Shown in pieces: positions 15,936 through 25,105 of a stretch of DNA of 64,000 nt. The notes under the pieces are model-generated. The model was given only the letters and a program-made list of their open reading frames with translations, had not been told where the DNA came from and searched no databases. How positions within the stretch are numbered: the stretch's first letter is position 1; every line of letters starts with the position of its first letter. The position numbers were made by a program, and so were the translations under genes. The DNA is taken from positions 68,152 to 132,151 of the forward strand of contig NZ_LUUB01000096.1 of assembly GCF_001641635.1 (NCBI RefSeq), read 5' to 3'. This DNA is from Bradyrhizobium centrolobii (GTDB lineage Bacteria; Pseudomonadota; Alphaproteobacteria; Rhizobiales; Xanthobacteraceae).

Positions 15936-18335
15936 CTATGCGAGCGGCCTGATGTTGGGAAAGCGGTCGCGCGCGCCCGCGAGGACGAAGTCGCGTGCTT
16001 CGGACGGGACGGTCGCAGGGTCCGCGCCATCGCACAGCCTGCGCCCGATATGCTCGCCGAGCGCCCGGTAGGCCTCGAACTGCTCCTCGGAGAAGAGCTG
16101 CTCCATGGTGGATTCCTGCGGGAACGCGGGATTGCGCGACTTGTAGGCCATCACATAGTCGTTCTCGTCGCCGCTCAGCGAAGACTTGATGTAGACCAGC
16201 ACGCCGCGCTGACGGTCCCCACCTTCCCAGAGTGGCGGATAGTCGATGAGCCCGAGCGCCACATGGGGTCCGTGTGCCTGCGTGCGCGTCCCGGAGGCGA
16301 CGCCCCGCGAGGCCTCTTTCGTGCGCACACCGATCGGCTGCCAGTCCATCACGATGCGCGTGCCGAGGTCGATGCGAGCGAAGCGCTGGAGCTGGATCAG
16401 CGACGCCGACGTGTAGTCCGGGTCTGCCTCCGCATCCACTGCGACGATGAGGGAGCAGCGCCGGCGCAGGAGTTCGTAGATGCCGAGATTCTCGATGTGC
16501 CCGCCGTCGGTCAGGAAGAGGAATCCGGCCCAGCGACGGCCCGGGCGGCGCTCGGTGACCGCCTTGCCGGATTTGAAGAAGGCCTCGCTCAGGAGGTGAA
16601 GTGGTCCGGCAGATCCGCGCCACCATCGCTCGGCGAGATTCGCGTCCGCGTACTTCACGATGTCGAGCGGATGACGGATCCAGCGCCCCAATCGCACGTT
16701 CAGAAGCGCGATGGTGGCCGACAACGGACGCATCGACGCCATGCCCATGTTCGGCGCGGCGGCCGCCCCGGAAATTGCCATCGCGGTGCCGACGTTCAGC
16801 CCGTCGGTGGCCTTTTCGGCGAGGCGCGTATCGACATAGCCGGTCGCTTCACTGCCGACGTAGCGCTTGCTGAAGATGAAGAAGTCGGCGTTGCGGCCCC
16901 TGCGATTGGCAAAGTTCGATCCGGGCAGGTTCAGCGCCGCGTTGATCAGATGGTACGGCGAGGCGCCGGAAATGATGTCCGAGAACCGGAAGTGATCCGC
17001 CCCTTCGAGCGCGCCCGTCGCATCTTTCTGGCCGAACAGAAATGCGCTGCCGAGGCGGTCGCGATAGAGCTGGTGCAGCGAGTTCGCATTCACGTTCAGG
17101 AACAGCCAGAATAGGAACAACAGGACAGCACTCAGCAGATAGATCCAGCCAGCGCCGCGCAGGCTGGCGAATTTGACCCAGTAGAAGGAGTGGCCGGCGA
17201 GAAACGCCGGAGCGTGGCCGGACCAGGAATCGCCGCCCCAGGCCGCACATCGCGCCTGCTCCGGGGTGGTGCACGCCGTGACGCCGATGCCCCAATAGGC
17301 GAACTGGAGCACGCTGATCCACAAAAGCAGGGGAACGATCGCGGCCACCACGATCAGCACCACCCTGCTCGTCCATTTCGAGGCCGCGTCCGCAAAGGAC
17401 TCAGTCGCCGCCGTCACCGCCTTCTGCGCGATCTGCCGGACGAAGGGGAGAATGGCCACCACGATCGGCGTCACCGCGATCACGATGCGTCCTATCGCGT
17501 CGAACCAATGTGTCTCTTCGGGGCCGGCCGCACTACCGGCCACGGCTATGCCCATCGCTTTCGCCCCGACCATGACCCGGAGAAGCGCGAAGTGGATCTC
17601 GAAGATCATCGGCACGGCACACACGACCAGGACGATCACGGCGAATCTGGCAATCCCGGTGCGGATCGACTTGCGCTGGATGGGGGAGATCGAGACGCCG
17701 ACGGCATAGATGATCAGGAGCACGCCCAGGAGGAAGAGCGCGCAGATCGACAGCGGCCAGCCGCTCGTCCTGATGCCGTCCGGCAGCAGGCCGAGCCAGG
17801 CCGGCGCCTCTGCAAGCGCGCGCGTGTCGGGCTTGAATAGCACGAGGAGCGCCGCCGCGATCAGCAGGAACGGCAGCACGATGAGCACGTTCATCGTGAT
17901 CCCGCGCAGATAGATCACACCCGCCGATATCGCCGACCAGGCGCCGTTCTGGAGCAGATAACGCGAATTGTCCCTGAGGTGGCGCGTCTCGTCGGTCTCG
18001 CCGACCTCCTGCCCGGTCTTGCCGAAGGGAAAATGCCAGCCGCCACCGTTGGCGCGCGCGGCGGCGGACATTGCCACCGTCATGGACGAACCGATGTAGC
18101 CGCCACCGGAAACGGTCGACAGATAGTCGAACCTCCTGAGGACACCCGCCGCGTTCAGGGCCTGCAGCACGCCCAAGCAGAAGGCGGCCGACCTGATCCC
18201 GCCGCCCGACAGGGCGAGCCCCGTCATGCCGTCGGCGGCGCTCGGCTCGCGGGAGTCCGTCAGGAGCCCCTTGATCTCCCGATACTCGGCCGCATAGACC
18301 TTGCGAAAATCGGTGACGACCTGATCCGCTGGCAC
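15936..18335 (-). CDS. patatin-like phospholipase with an internal membrane domain
   Basis: A 799-residue protein. Residues 38-82 carry the patatin oxyanion loop (SGGGIRSAAF, residues 43-52) and a nucleophile elbow STVSGGGY with Ser76. From about residue 135 to 400 there are five to seven hydrophobic helices, and only then does the patatin fold resume, with the catalytic Asp in LTDGGHIENLGIYELL around residue 640. Patatins normally have this dyad in one soluble domain of about 200-300 residues. It is expected to hydrolyse membrane lipids. It is monocistronic, with a TATAAT sequence upstream. Confidence 0.82.
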   Translation of the reverse strand: MPADQVVTDFRKVYAAEYREIKGLLTDSREPSAADGMTGLALSGGGIRSAAFCLGVLQALNAAGVLRRFDYLSTVSGGGYIGSSMTVAMSAAARANGGGWHFPFGKTGQEVGETDETRHLRDNSRYLLQNGAWSAISAGVIYLRGITMNVLIVLPFLLIAAALLVLFKPDTRALAEAPAWLGLLPDGIRTSGWPLSICALFLLGVLLIIYAVGVSISPIQRKSIRTGIARFAVIVLVVCAVPMIFEIHFALLRVMVGAKAMGIAVAGSAAGPEETHWFDAIGRIVIAVTPIVVAILPFVRQIAQKAVTAATESFADAASKWTSRVVLIVVAAIVPLLLWISVLQFAYWGIGVTACTTPEQARCAAWGGDSWSGHAPAFLAGHSFYWVKFASLRGAGWIYLLSAVLLFLFWLFLNVNANSLHQLYRDRLGSAFLFGQKDATGALEGADHFRFSDIISGASPYHLINAALNLPGSNFANRRGRNADFFIFSKRYVGSEATGYVDTRLAEKATDGLNVGTAMAISGAAAAPNMGMASMRPLSATIALLNVRLGRWIRHPLDIVKYADANLAERWWRGSAGPLHLLSEAFFKSGKAVTERRPGRRWAGFLFLTDGGHIENLGIYELLRRRCSLIVAVDAEADPDYTSASLIQLQRFARIDLGTRIVMDWQPIGVRTKEASRGVASGTRTQAHGPHVALGLIDYPPLWEGGDRQRGVLVYIKSSLSGDENDYVMAYKSRNPAFPQESTMEQLFSEEQFEAYRALGEHIGRRLCDGADPATVPSEARDFVLAGARDRFPNIRPLA

Positions 18336-18363
18336 GAAGCTCCCCCGGCGCTCGACCCTCCCG

Positions 18364-18369
18364 ATTATA
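18364..18369 (-). promoter_or_regulatory. candidate -10 hexamer for the patatin gene
   Basis: On the minus strand a perfect TATAAT lies about 28 bases before the patatin start codon, in the only AT-rich stretch of the 90-bp spacer. No good -35 hexamer is obvious, so this is a weak prediction. Confidence 0.35.
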
Positions 18370-18425
18370 ATTACACTTCTCGCCGTTTTTCTACCAGAAG
18401 TCGAGACGCCGCACGGCCCCCCGCC

Positions 18426-19163
18426 TCATGCGGGGCGCGCCAACTCCGACAAATCGTCCAGCACGAGCCGTGCACCGGTAAAATCTTCGTCCTGGAAGTA
18501 CATGCTGCGCGTGATCAGAACGGGAATATTCGCGCGCGAGGCCGCGATCAGGCCGTTGGCGGAATCCTCGATCGCGACGCAGTCGGAGGCTTTGAGCCGC
18601 AGCCGCGCCAGCGTCTCCAAGTACACGTCGGGCGCGGGCTTCTTGTGCCGAACATCGTCGCCGGCGACGATCGCGTCGAAGTCTGAGGCCCAGCGATCGC
18701 CAAGCGCCTGCGACAGCAGCGCATCGATATTGTCGCGCGAAGTGGTGGTCGCGATCGCAAGCCGCTGGCCGCGCGACCTTGCCGCGGCGAGCAGCGCCGC
18801 CACGCCCGGCCGCAACGGGCAGCAGCCCGTCTCGACCAGCGCGGCATAGAGCGCAGTCTTGGTGCGATGGAGCTTTGCGATGTCCTCATCCGCCAATGGC
18901 GGAACATTGTGCAGCATCGCGTGGTGCGCGCGCATGCGCTCCTTGCCGCCCGTCACCCGCAACAGATCCTTGTAGCCGGCGCGGTCCCAATGCCAGTCGA
19001 GCCCGCAACGGGCAAAGGCGTCGTTGAAGGCCTGCCGGTGCAATTCCTCCGTCTCCGCGAGGGTGCCATCGACATCGAAGATCAGCGCGGCGGCGCGCCG
19101 GACCAGTTGCGCCGCCGGCGCTTCCTCCTGGATGATCGACGCCTGCGGCAAGAACCTCTCCAA
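18426..19163 (-). CDS. HAD-IA phosphatase, CbbY type
   Basis: A 245-residue sugar-phosphate phosphatase. The motif FDVDGTLAETEELHRQAFND with the two catalytic aspartates, the LLRVTGGKERM cap segment and the KPAPDVYLETL motif III closely match CbbY, which removes the Rubisco inhibitor xylulose-1,5-bisphosphate. The TTG at 19163 has AGGAG five bases upstream; a much longer frame to 19340 has no ribosome site and non-protein-like sequence. No cbb genes are nearby, so a general sugar-phosphate clean-up role is also possible. Confidence 0.82.
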   Translation of the reverse strand: MERFLPQASIIQEEAPAAQLVRRAAALIFDVDGTLAETEELHRQAFNDAFARCGLDWHWDRAGYKDLLRVTGGKERMRAHHAMLHNVPPLADEDIAKLHRTKTALYAALVETGCCPLRPGVAALLAAARSRGQRLAIATTTSRDNIDALLSQALGDRWASDFDAIVAGDDVRHKKPAPDVYLETLARLRLKASDCVAIEDSANGLIAASRANIPVLITRSMYFQDEDFTGARLVLDDLSELARPA

Positions 19164-19348
19164 TGGTGCTCCTGATTTGACCGGGCTCCGCGGCGCTTCG
19201 CCCCCTGCCCCACAACGGCCGTCCGAACATGGCTTGCACTGGCGGACGAGTAAAATCGCAATATCTTTTGCCGGCCCCAAAAATCCCTTATGAGCAGGCA
19301 GCGCGCGCCGGCCCCGGACGGGTCCGGCGGCGACCAGCAAGGAGACGC

Positions 19349-20200
19349 ATGCGGCTCTTCATCTTTGGTCTCGGCTACAGTGCCCAGCACTTCGTCCGCG
19401 GATTCGGCGACACGTTCTCGCATATCGCCGGCACGGTGCGCGAGCCCGCAAAACGGGAGAACCTCGCCGGCATCGAGCTCCACCCGTTCCCGGGGAACGG
19501 TGACGATCGCGGCCTGCTCGAGCGGGTTCGCGAGGCCGATGTCCTGCTCTTGTCGATTCCGCCAGGCAGCGCCGGCGATCCGGTGATCGCAGCCTTCGGA
19601 GATGCGCTCGCGCCGGACCGCGGCCGCAAGACGATCTACCTTTCTACAGTGGGCGTGTATGGCGATCATGGCGGCGCATGGGTCGACGAGAGCACGCCCG
19701 CGCGGGCCGGCCTCGACCGCACGCGGTTGCGGGTAGCGGCCGAGCAGGCCTGGGTGGAGGCGACGCGCGGCGAGGTCGCCGTCCTGCGGCTTGCCGGAAT
19801 CTACGGCCCCGGCCGCAACGCGCTGGCGACGCTGCGGGCGGGATCCGCCCGGCGCATCGTCAAGCCGGGACAGTTTTTCAACCGGATTCACGTCGACGAT
19901 ATCGCGAGCACGATCATGGCCGCGGTTCGCCATCAGGGCTGCGGCACATGGAACGTCTGCGACGACGAGCCCGCCCCACCTCAGGACGTGATCGCCTATG
20001 CGGCGAAGCTGATGGGCGTTCCGCCACCGGCCGAGGAAGCCTTCGAGACCGCCGAGATGTCGGCGATGGCACGCAGTTTCTACGCCGGCAATGCGCGCGT
20101 CTCCAATGCGCGATTGAAGCGCGAGCTCCGCGTGACCTTGGCCTTCCCGAACTATCGGCAAGGCCTCGACGCACTGTGGGGCGCAGGTGAAGGACGATAA
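19349..20200 (+). CDS. NAD(P)-dependent SDR epimerase family protein (YeeZ-like)
   Basis: A 283-residue extended-SDR-like protein. The N-terminus MRLFIFGLGYSAQHF carries a GxGYxxxxF variant of the dinucleotide motif, typical of the YeeZ branch rather than of classical sugar epimerases. STVGVYGDHGG resembles the catalytic serine/tyrosine region, and RLAGIYGPGRNAL and FNRIHVDDIA are conserved extended-SDR landmarks. The ATG at 19349 follows GGAG closely. The substrate is unknown. It diverges from the CbbY-type gene across about 185 bp. Confidence 0.82.
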   Translation: MRLFIFGLGYSAQHFVRGFGDTFSHIAGTVREPAKRENLAGIELHPFPGNGDDRGLLERVREADVLLLSIPPGSAGDPVIAAFGDALAPDRGRKTIYLSTVGVYGDHGGAWVDESTPARAGLDRTRLRVAAEQAWVEATRGEVAVLRLAGIYGPGRNALATLRAGSARRIVKPGQFFNRIHVDDIASTIMAAVRHQGCGTWNVCDDEPAPPQDVIAYAAKLMGVPPPAEEAFETAEMSAMARSFYAGNARVSNARLKRELRVTLAFPNYRQGLDALWGAGEGR

Positions 20201-20339
20201 CGCGCAAGAGTTCCGCCACATCCGCAACGCGCGCCCCTGCTCCGCCTTCCCCGCACTTGACTTCAATCTGGCGCGGACATGATCCTAAAGGCACAGCGGG
20301 CTAAATGATCGCATAACGAGCTCGCCTTGGGAGGACATA

Positions 20340-21608
20340 ATGAAGAAGACGATCGCCATGATCGCGGCGGCGGCTGCCGTCATCACGCTCGGCGGGGCCC
20401 AGGCCGCGCCATTGCCGGAAGCAAGTCCCGACGACGTCGGGTTCTCGAAACAGGGTCTCGCCCGGCTCGACGATTTCTTCGCGCGCGAAATCGCCGCCAA
20501 GCGTGTGCCCGGCGCAGTGGTCGCCATCGCACGCGACGGCAAACTGGTCCACTACAAGGCCTACGGCATGCTCGATCCGGAGAAAGGCACACCGATGCCT
20601 GTTGATGCGATGTTCGCGCTGGCGTCGATGACAAAGCCGATGGCGGCGGTCGCGGGATTGACGCTGATGGAGCAAGGCCGGCTGCCGCTCCAGGCCAAGC
20701 TATCCGACTATTATCCAGGCTTTGCCGACATGAAGGTCGGCTTGCCCCAGGCGGACGGCTCGCTCAAGCTGGAGCCGCAGGCCTCACCGATCTTCATCCA
20801 CGATCTCTACCGGCACACCTCCGGCCTGATGTATGGCGGACGCCCGGACAGCTCGAGCCCGGTGGCGCGGCAGTATCCCGACGGCGTCGCGCCGGCGCTG
20901 GAAGGCGACACGCAGGCCTTCATCGACCGCATCACCAACCTGCCGCTGGCGCACCAGCCCTCGACCGAGTTCGAATACGGCTTCTCGATCGACGTGCTCG
21001 GCGCAGTCATCGAGAAGGCGAGCGAGCAGAAGCTCGGCGACTATCTCGCCGCCAACGTCTGGCAGCCGCTCGGCATGACGGACGCCACCTTCCACCCGAC
21101 CGAGGCGCAGCGCCCTCGCCTCGCCCGTCCATTTGCCAACGATCCGCTGACGGGCAAGCCGCAAGCCATCAAGCTGCTGGATGCGCCGACGAAGTTCGAC
21201 TGCGGCGGCGCGTGCTCGTTTGCAACGGTCGGCGACTATATCCGCTTCGGACAGATGCTGCTCAACGGCGGCGAGCTCGACGGCCAACGCATTATCGGAT
21301 CCAAGACCGTGCATCACATGACGAGCAACCACCTCGGTCCCGAGATCAAGAACAACGTCGCCTATGTCGAGCCGCATCGCGCCGGCTTCGGCTTCGGCCT
21401 CGCAGTTGCGGTCCGCACCAGCGAAGGCCTGTCGTCGGTCCCCGGCAATCCCGGCGAGTTCACCTGGAATGGCGCCTACGGCACGCAGTTTTTCTGCGAT
21501 CCCAAGGAGCGGCTTGTCGTGGTGGTGGGAACAGCGGCGCCCGGCGAGCTACGCAAATACTACCGCGAGCAGGTGCAGGACATCGTCTACGGCGCGATGG
21601 TGAGGTGA
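20340..21608 (+). CDS. serine hydrolase, class C beta-lactamase/EstB family
   Basis: An exported protein of 422 residues with a signal peptide (MKKTIAMIAAAAAVITLGG, cleavage near AQA). The active-site SxxK tetrad is Ser96-Met-Thr-Lys99; the second motif is a Tyr in EFEYGFS. These belong to the beta-lactamase/D-alanyl-D-alanine carboxypeptidase superfamily, which includes esterases such as EstB. GGGAGG precedes the ATG. The family members of this length are usually esterases rather than resistance enzymes; the substrate is not predictable. Monocistronic. Confidence 0.85.
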   Translation: MKKTIAMIAAAAAVITLGGAQAAPLPEASPDDVGFSKQGLARLDDFFAREIAAKRVPGAVVAIARDGKLVHYKAYGMLDPEKGTPMPVDAMFALASMTKPMAAVAGLTLMEQGRLPLQAKLSDYYPGFADMKVGLPQADGSLKLEPQASPIFIHDLYRHTSGLMYGGRPDSSSPVARQYPDGVAPALEGDTQAFIDRITNLPLAHQPSTEFEYGFSIDVLGAVIEKASEQKLGDYLAANVWQPLGMTDATFHPTEAQRPRLARPFANDPLTGKPQAIKLLDAPTKFDCGGACSFATVGDYIRFGQMLLNGGELDGQRIIGSKTVHHMTSNHLGPEIKNNVAYVEPHRAGFGFGLAVAVRTSEGLSSVPGNPGEFTWNGAYGTQFFCDPKERLVVVVGTAAPGELRKYYREQVQDIVYGAMVR

Positions 21609-21663
21609 GCGCGCCCTTCGAGATCGGACGGGTGGCCGATCAGGCCGCCCGCGCAATTCTTTG

Positions 21664-21731
21664 AGCATGATCTTGTCGGAAAGCCGCTGCACCCTTTGCG
21701 CTAACGCGGCCCTTCGGGTCCGGATCATGCT
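21664..21731. repeat. 68-bp dispersed repeat bounded by GATC-containing inverted ends
   Basis: The ends AGCATGATC (21664-21672) and GATCATGCT (21723-21731) are perfect inverted repeats around a GC-rich core (GCTAACGCGGCCCTTCGGGTC). Elements with these ends recur between genes of Bradyrhizobium and relatives, from memory. It fills the spacer between two convergent genes and may fold as a 3' end hairpin for both. Confidence 0.65.
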
Positions 21732-21737
21732 GCGGCG

Positions 21738-22625
21738 TCAGCTCAGCACGCCGTACTTCTTGAACCAGGCCTGCGCCTGCTTCCAGGCATCTTCCGCCGC
21801 GTCCTTGCGGTAGCTGCCGCGATAGTCGGCATGGAAGCCATGCGGCGCGTCCGGATAGATCTTGAACTCGGCCGTCTTCTTGTTCTGCTCCAGCGCGGCC
21901 TTGAACTGCTCGACCTGCGCGACCGGAATGCCGGTATCGGCGCCGCCATAAAGGCCGAGCACCGGTGCTTTCATCTCGGGGGCAAGCTGAAGCGGGCTCT
22001 TCGGCCACAGCGGATTGGCGGGATCGACCGGCGCACCGTAGAAGGCAACGCCCGCCTTGAGGTTACCGTTATGGGCGGCGTATTCCCAGACGATGCGCCC
22101 GCCCCGGCAGAAGCCGATGATGCCGAGTTTCGTGATGTCGCCGCCTTGCGATCCCGCCCATGCCGCCGTCGCATCGATATCCGAGAAAAGCTCGGCGTCC
22201 GGCTTGGCATTGACGACCGCCAGCAGGTCCTTGATGTCGGTGACCTTGGTCAGATCGACGCCCTTGCGGAAGTAATAGTCGGGCGCGACCGCGAATGCGC
22301 CGAGTTTTGCGAGGCGCCGGGTCACGTCCTTGATGTATTCGTGCAGACCGAAAATCTCCATCGCCACGATGATCACCGGCGCCTTGGTGTTGCCGGCCGG
22401 GCGCGCATAGTAGGCGGGCATCTCTTCGGAGCCGACCTTGATCTTGGTATCGCCGGCCTGCAGGCCATTGGTGTCGGTGGTGATGATGTCGGCTCGGACA
22501 GGCCCGGCCGCGAGTGTATAGCCGGCAGCAACGGCCGCGGTCGCGCTCATGAAGCCGCGACGCGAGACAGGCGCCGCTTTGGTCAGTCCGACGACGTCGG
22601 ATGTCATGGTGGTTTCGATGCTCAT
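21738..22625 (-). CDS. dienelactone hydrolase family protein with Tat signal
   Basis: A 295-residue alpha/beta-hydrolase. Residues 20-45 form a twin-arginine signal (SRRGFMSATAAVAAG), so it is exported folded. The nucleophile is Cys173 in GFCRGG, with Asp in YGGADTGI and His in PDAPHGFHADYRG completing the Cys-Asp-His triad of dienelactone hydrolases, which open lactone rings in aromatic degradation. Export is less common for this family; the physiological substrate is unknown. It converges on the serine hydrolase gene across a palindromic repeat. Confidence 0.85.
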   Translation of the reverse strand: MSIETTMTSDVVGLTKAAPVSRRGFMSATAAVAAGYTLAAGPVRADIITTDTNGLQAGDTKIKVGSEEMPAYYARPAGNTKAPVIIVAMEIFGLHEYIKDVTRRLAKLGAFAVAPDYYFRKGVDLTKVTDIKDLLAVVNAKPDAELFSDIDATAAWAGSQGGDITKLGIIGFCRGGRIVWEYAAHNGNLKAGVAFYGAPVDPANPLWPKSPLQLAPEMKAPVLGLYGGADTGIPVAQVEQFKAALEQNKKTAEFKIYPDAPHGFHADYRGSYRKDAAEDAWKQAQAWFKKYGVLS

Positions 22626-22726
22626 CGGTCTATCCCTTCTTGATGCCCTCCCAATCACCAGGGCGACGCATTCGCCAACAGTTGCCGGCGAAACGCAAAT
22701 CACCAGCCTGCGAGCGCACGCCGCGC

Positions 22727-24025
22727 TCAAGCCTGCCCCTGCCGTTTTTTCACCGGCGCAGTCTCCGGCATCAGACTCATCGCGACCAGCCCGACGACCG
22801 CGGCAAGCAAGAGGTACCACGCCGGCGCCAGGGGATTGCCGGTGACATGGAGGAGCCAAGTGACGACGAGCTGCGCGGTGCCCCCGAAGCTCGCGATCGC
22901 AACCGCATAGACCGTGGCGAACACGCCGCCGCGGATGTTCTGGGGCAGCGCTTCGGTGAAGGTGGCATAGAACGCGGTGAACGGCAGCGATCCGATGATC
23001 GAAAGCACGCCGAAACCGACCAGAAGCGACAACGCGCCGGGCGCATGGACGATCCACAGGAAGGTCGGATAGGTCAGCACGAGCACTGCGAGCTGCGGCC
23101 AGACCATGATCGGCTTACGGCCCAGGCGATCCGCAAGCCAGCCGCCAAACAGCGCGCCGGCGATCTGAAGGCCATTGCCGACAAGTGACACGGTGAAAGC
23201 GAGTGTCGGCGTCACATGCAGCGTGTTCTGCGCATAGGTGGTCATGTACTGCGTGACGTAGGTGGAGATCGTGCCGCTCGCCAAGATCATCAACGCCAGC
23301 GCGATGACGCCGATGTGGCGGCCGGCCAGCGACAGGTGGTTCGTGCGTTCGTGAGCCGCAGCCCCCTCTTTACTCTGCGGGATCGTCTCCGGCAGCGTCC
23401 GCCGCATCCACAAGCCGAACGGCAGGCAGATCGCGCCGATCAGGAATGCCACCCGCCAGCCGTAGGATTCCAGCATCTCCGGCGCCATCGTCTTGCTCAG
23501 GATGACGCCGACCAGGGCGCCGGCAGTCGCGGCGATCTCCTGGCTCGCCGGCTGCCACGCCACCACCAGCCCTCGGTGTTCGGGCGGCGCGATCTCGATG
23601 AGATAGGCGGTGGTCGGTCCAACCTCGCCGCCGAGCGCGAACCCTTGCGCCGTACGCGCCACGATCACGATGATCGGCGCCGCAAGGCCGATCGTGCTGT
23701 AGGACGGGGTGAGCGAGATGGTCAGGATCGCAGCCCCCATCAACGCGAAGCTCAGGAGCATCGCGGGCCGCCGGCCGATCCGGTCGGAATAGATGCCGAG
23801 CACGATGCCGCCGATCGGCCGGGTGACGAAGCCGGCGCCAAAGGTCGCCAATGACAGCATCAGGCTGCCGTACTCGCTCTGGCTCGGGAAGAAGGTGCGG
23901 CCGATCTGGATGGCGAAGAAGCTGTAGGTGATGAAGTCGTAGAACTCGAGCATGTTGCCGATGGTGGCGGCCAATGCTGCGCGTTTGGCGTTGAACGGCT
24001 TTGCGTCCTCGATCGCAGACGGCAA
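22727..24025 (-). CDS. MFS transporter, metabolite:proton symporter (MHS) family
   Basis: A 432-residue membrane protein with twelve predicted helices. The opening NMLEFYDFITYSFFA and the loop GIYSDRIGRRPAMLLSFALM match the MHS branch (ShiA, ProP, citrate and ketoglutarate permeases); SLVGNGLQIAGALFGGWLAD and DRLGRKPIM give the second-half repeat of the MFS signature. It uses the proton gradient to import an organic acid or osmolyte. It is the last gene before the long spacer that precedes the MarR-like gene. Confidence 0.88.
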   Translation of the reverse strand: MPSAIEDAKPFNAKRAALAATIGNMLEFYDFITYSFFAIQIGRTFFPSQSEYGSLMLSLATFGAGFVTRPIGGIVLGIYSDRIGRRPAMLLSFALMGAAILTISLTPSYSTIGLAAPIIVIVARTAQGFALGGEVGPTTAYLIEIAPPEHRGLVVAWQPASQEIAATAGALVGVILSKTMAPEMLESYGWRVAFLIGAICLPFGLWMRRTLPETIPQSKEGAAAHERTNHLSLAGRHIGVIALALMILASGTISTYVTQYMTTYAQNTLHVTPTLAFTVSLVGNGLQIAGALFGGWLADRLGRKPIMVWPQLAVLVLTYPTFLWIVHAPGALSLLVGFGVLSIIGSLPFTAFYATFTEALPQNIRGGVFATVYAVAIASFGGTAQLVVTWLLHVTGNPLAPAWYLLLAAVVGLVAMSLMPETAPVKKRQGQA

Positions 24026-24513
24026 TCTCGCATTCCCTGTATCTGATCGCTTCCCCTATTTAACCGTCTCTCCGCGCCGCATCGCAACATCCATTAACCG
24101 AAAAGAGCGGTTCTATTGCCGCCGTCGACACCTTCGCCCGTTGCAGGCGTTCAATTCCCTCGTGCCATTCGAGAGCCTCCACAGCAACAAATGCGTCGCG
24201 CAGTGGCGGCGAGGACACATCATATTGCCCAGTGTCGCAAACGATTCTTCGCTGCCGCGAATACGCGTGCGAGCGCCACTCATTTGACTGAAATTTTCAG
24301 AAGACTTGAGCTTCGCAATTTACTCGAACTTTCTTTGTGACGCTCTAGTTCCACTCGCGAAAGTTCCATCTCCAGAACGGAGAAGCGTCTTCCACGCGCG
24401 GTAAGTATTCCCGCTTCGAGCCGAACGGATCGCTCGATAGCTTCATTCTCGCCCGCCCAGATTGCGCTAGCAGATGCCCAATTGAATAAAGCTTTATCCG
24501 ACCTGGAATGGAA
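24026..24513. other. 488-bp intergenic region between MFS and four-Cys MarR genes
   Basis: Relatively AT-rich compared with its flanks and without a convincing gene on either strand. It must hold the divergent promoters of the transporter and the MarR-like gene. A perfect 12-bp palindrome, ATAAAGCTTTAT, lies at 24486-24497, about 16 bases before the MarR-like start codon; this is where an autorepressor site would be expected. No terminator or repeat was seen. Confidence 0.5.
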
Positions 24514-25092
24514 ATGAATTTAGCACGCGAGTCGATCGAATTACTGGAGCAGGTCGCGCGGATCTTGTGGTTCGAGGGCACCAAGCATGGCTTGCGCGAT
24601 CGCGAGTGGATGGCACTGCGCTTTTTGTCCCGCGCCAACCGCTTCTCCAGGACGCCATCGGCGCTGGCGAGCTATGTCGGCACCACGCGCGGCACCGCCT
24701 CGTTCATCATCGGCGAGCTCGAGCGCCTCGGATATCTGGAGCGCAAGCGCTCGGCAAAGGACAAGCGCTCGGTGATGCTGAGCGTCACGCAACAGGGCAA
24801 GAAGTTCCTGGTGCGCGACCCCGTCAACGTTCTCGTGGACGCAATCGCCGTTCTCGACGACGACGGCAAGATCCGCTTTCGCGACGCGCTGCGGCACGTG
24901 CTCGATCAATCGGATGCAGCCGAGCAGCGGCACCACACCGACGTCTGCAAACGGTGCATCTTCCTCAGGGAAGACCGCACGACCAGCGACAGCAAGACGA
25001 CGGTCGAGTTCACCTGCCGGCTGTTTCGCGCATCGATCGCCGAGGCGGAGATCGAGCTGCTATGCACCAGCTTCGAGCATCACCGCCAATAG
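24514..25092 (+). CDS. MarR-like regulator with a C-terminal four-cysteine motif (copy 1)
   Basis: A 192-residue protein. Residues 28-110 form a MarR-type winged helix (HGLRDREWMALRFLSRANRF, then LASYVGTTRGTASFIIGELE and a basic wing RKRSAKDKRSVML). The C-terminal third has four cysteines, Cys145, 148, 168 and 184 (CKRC, FTCRLFR, LLCTSFE), the only cysteines in the protein, spaced C-x2-C-x19-C-x15-C. That suggests a metal or iron-sulfur site. A close paralogue at 62377-63012 has the same pattern. The ATG at 24514 aligns with the paralogue's start; an ATG two codons earlier is possible. Targets unknown. Confidence 0.82.
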   Translation: MNLARESIELLEQVARILWFEGTKHGLRDREWMALRFLSRANRFSRTPSALASYVGTTRGTASFIIGELERLGYLERKRSAKDKRSVMLSVTQQGKKFLVRDPVNVLVDAIAVLDDDGKIRFRDALRHVLDQSDAAEQRHHTDVCKRCIFLREDRTTSDSKTTVEFTCRLFRASIAEAEIELLCTSFEHHRQ

Positions 25093-25105
25093 AAGAGCCC
25101 CAGCA

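Noticed and set aside
20340..21608. Interpretation of the SxxK serine hydrolase as an antibiotic-resistance beta-lactamase.
   Set aside because: The motifs also fit EstB-type esterases and carboxypeptidases, and there is no AmpR-type regulator or KTG context that would favour resistance.
21664..21731. The palindromic repeat as a dedicated Rho-independent terminator.
   Set aside because: The outer stem is AT/GC mixed with a long core and no U-run on either strand, and the sequence type is dispersed, so it is listed as a repeat with only a possible 3'-end role.
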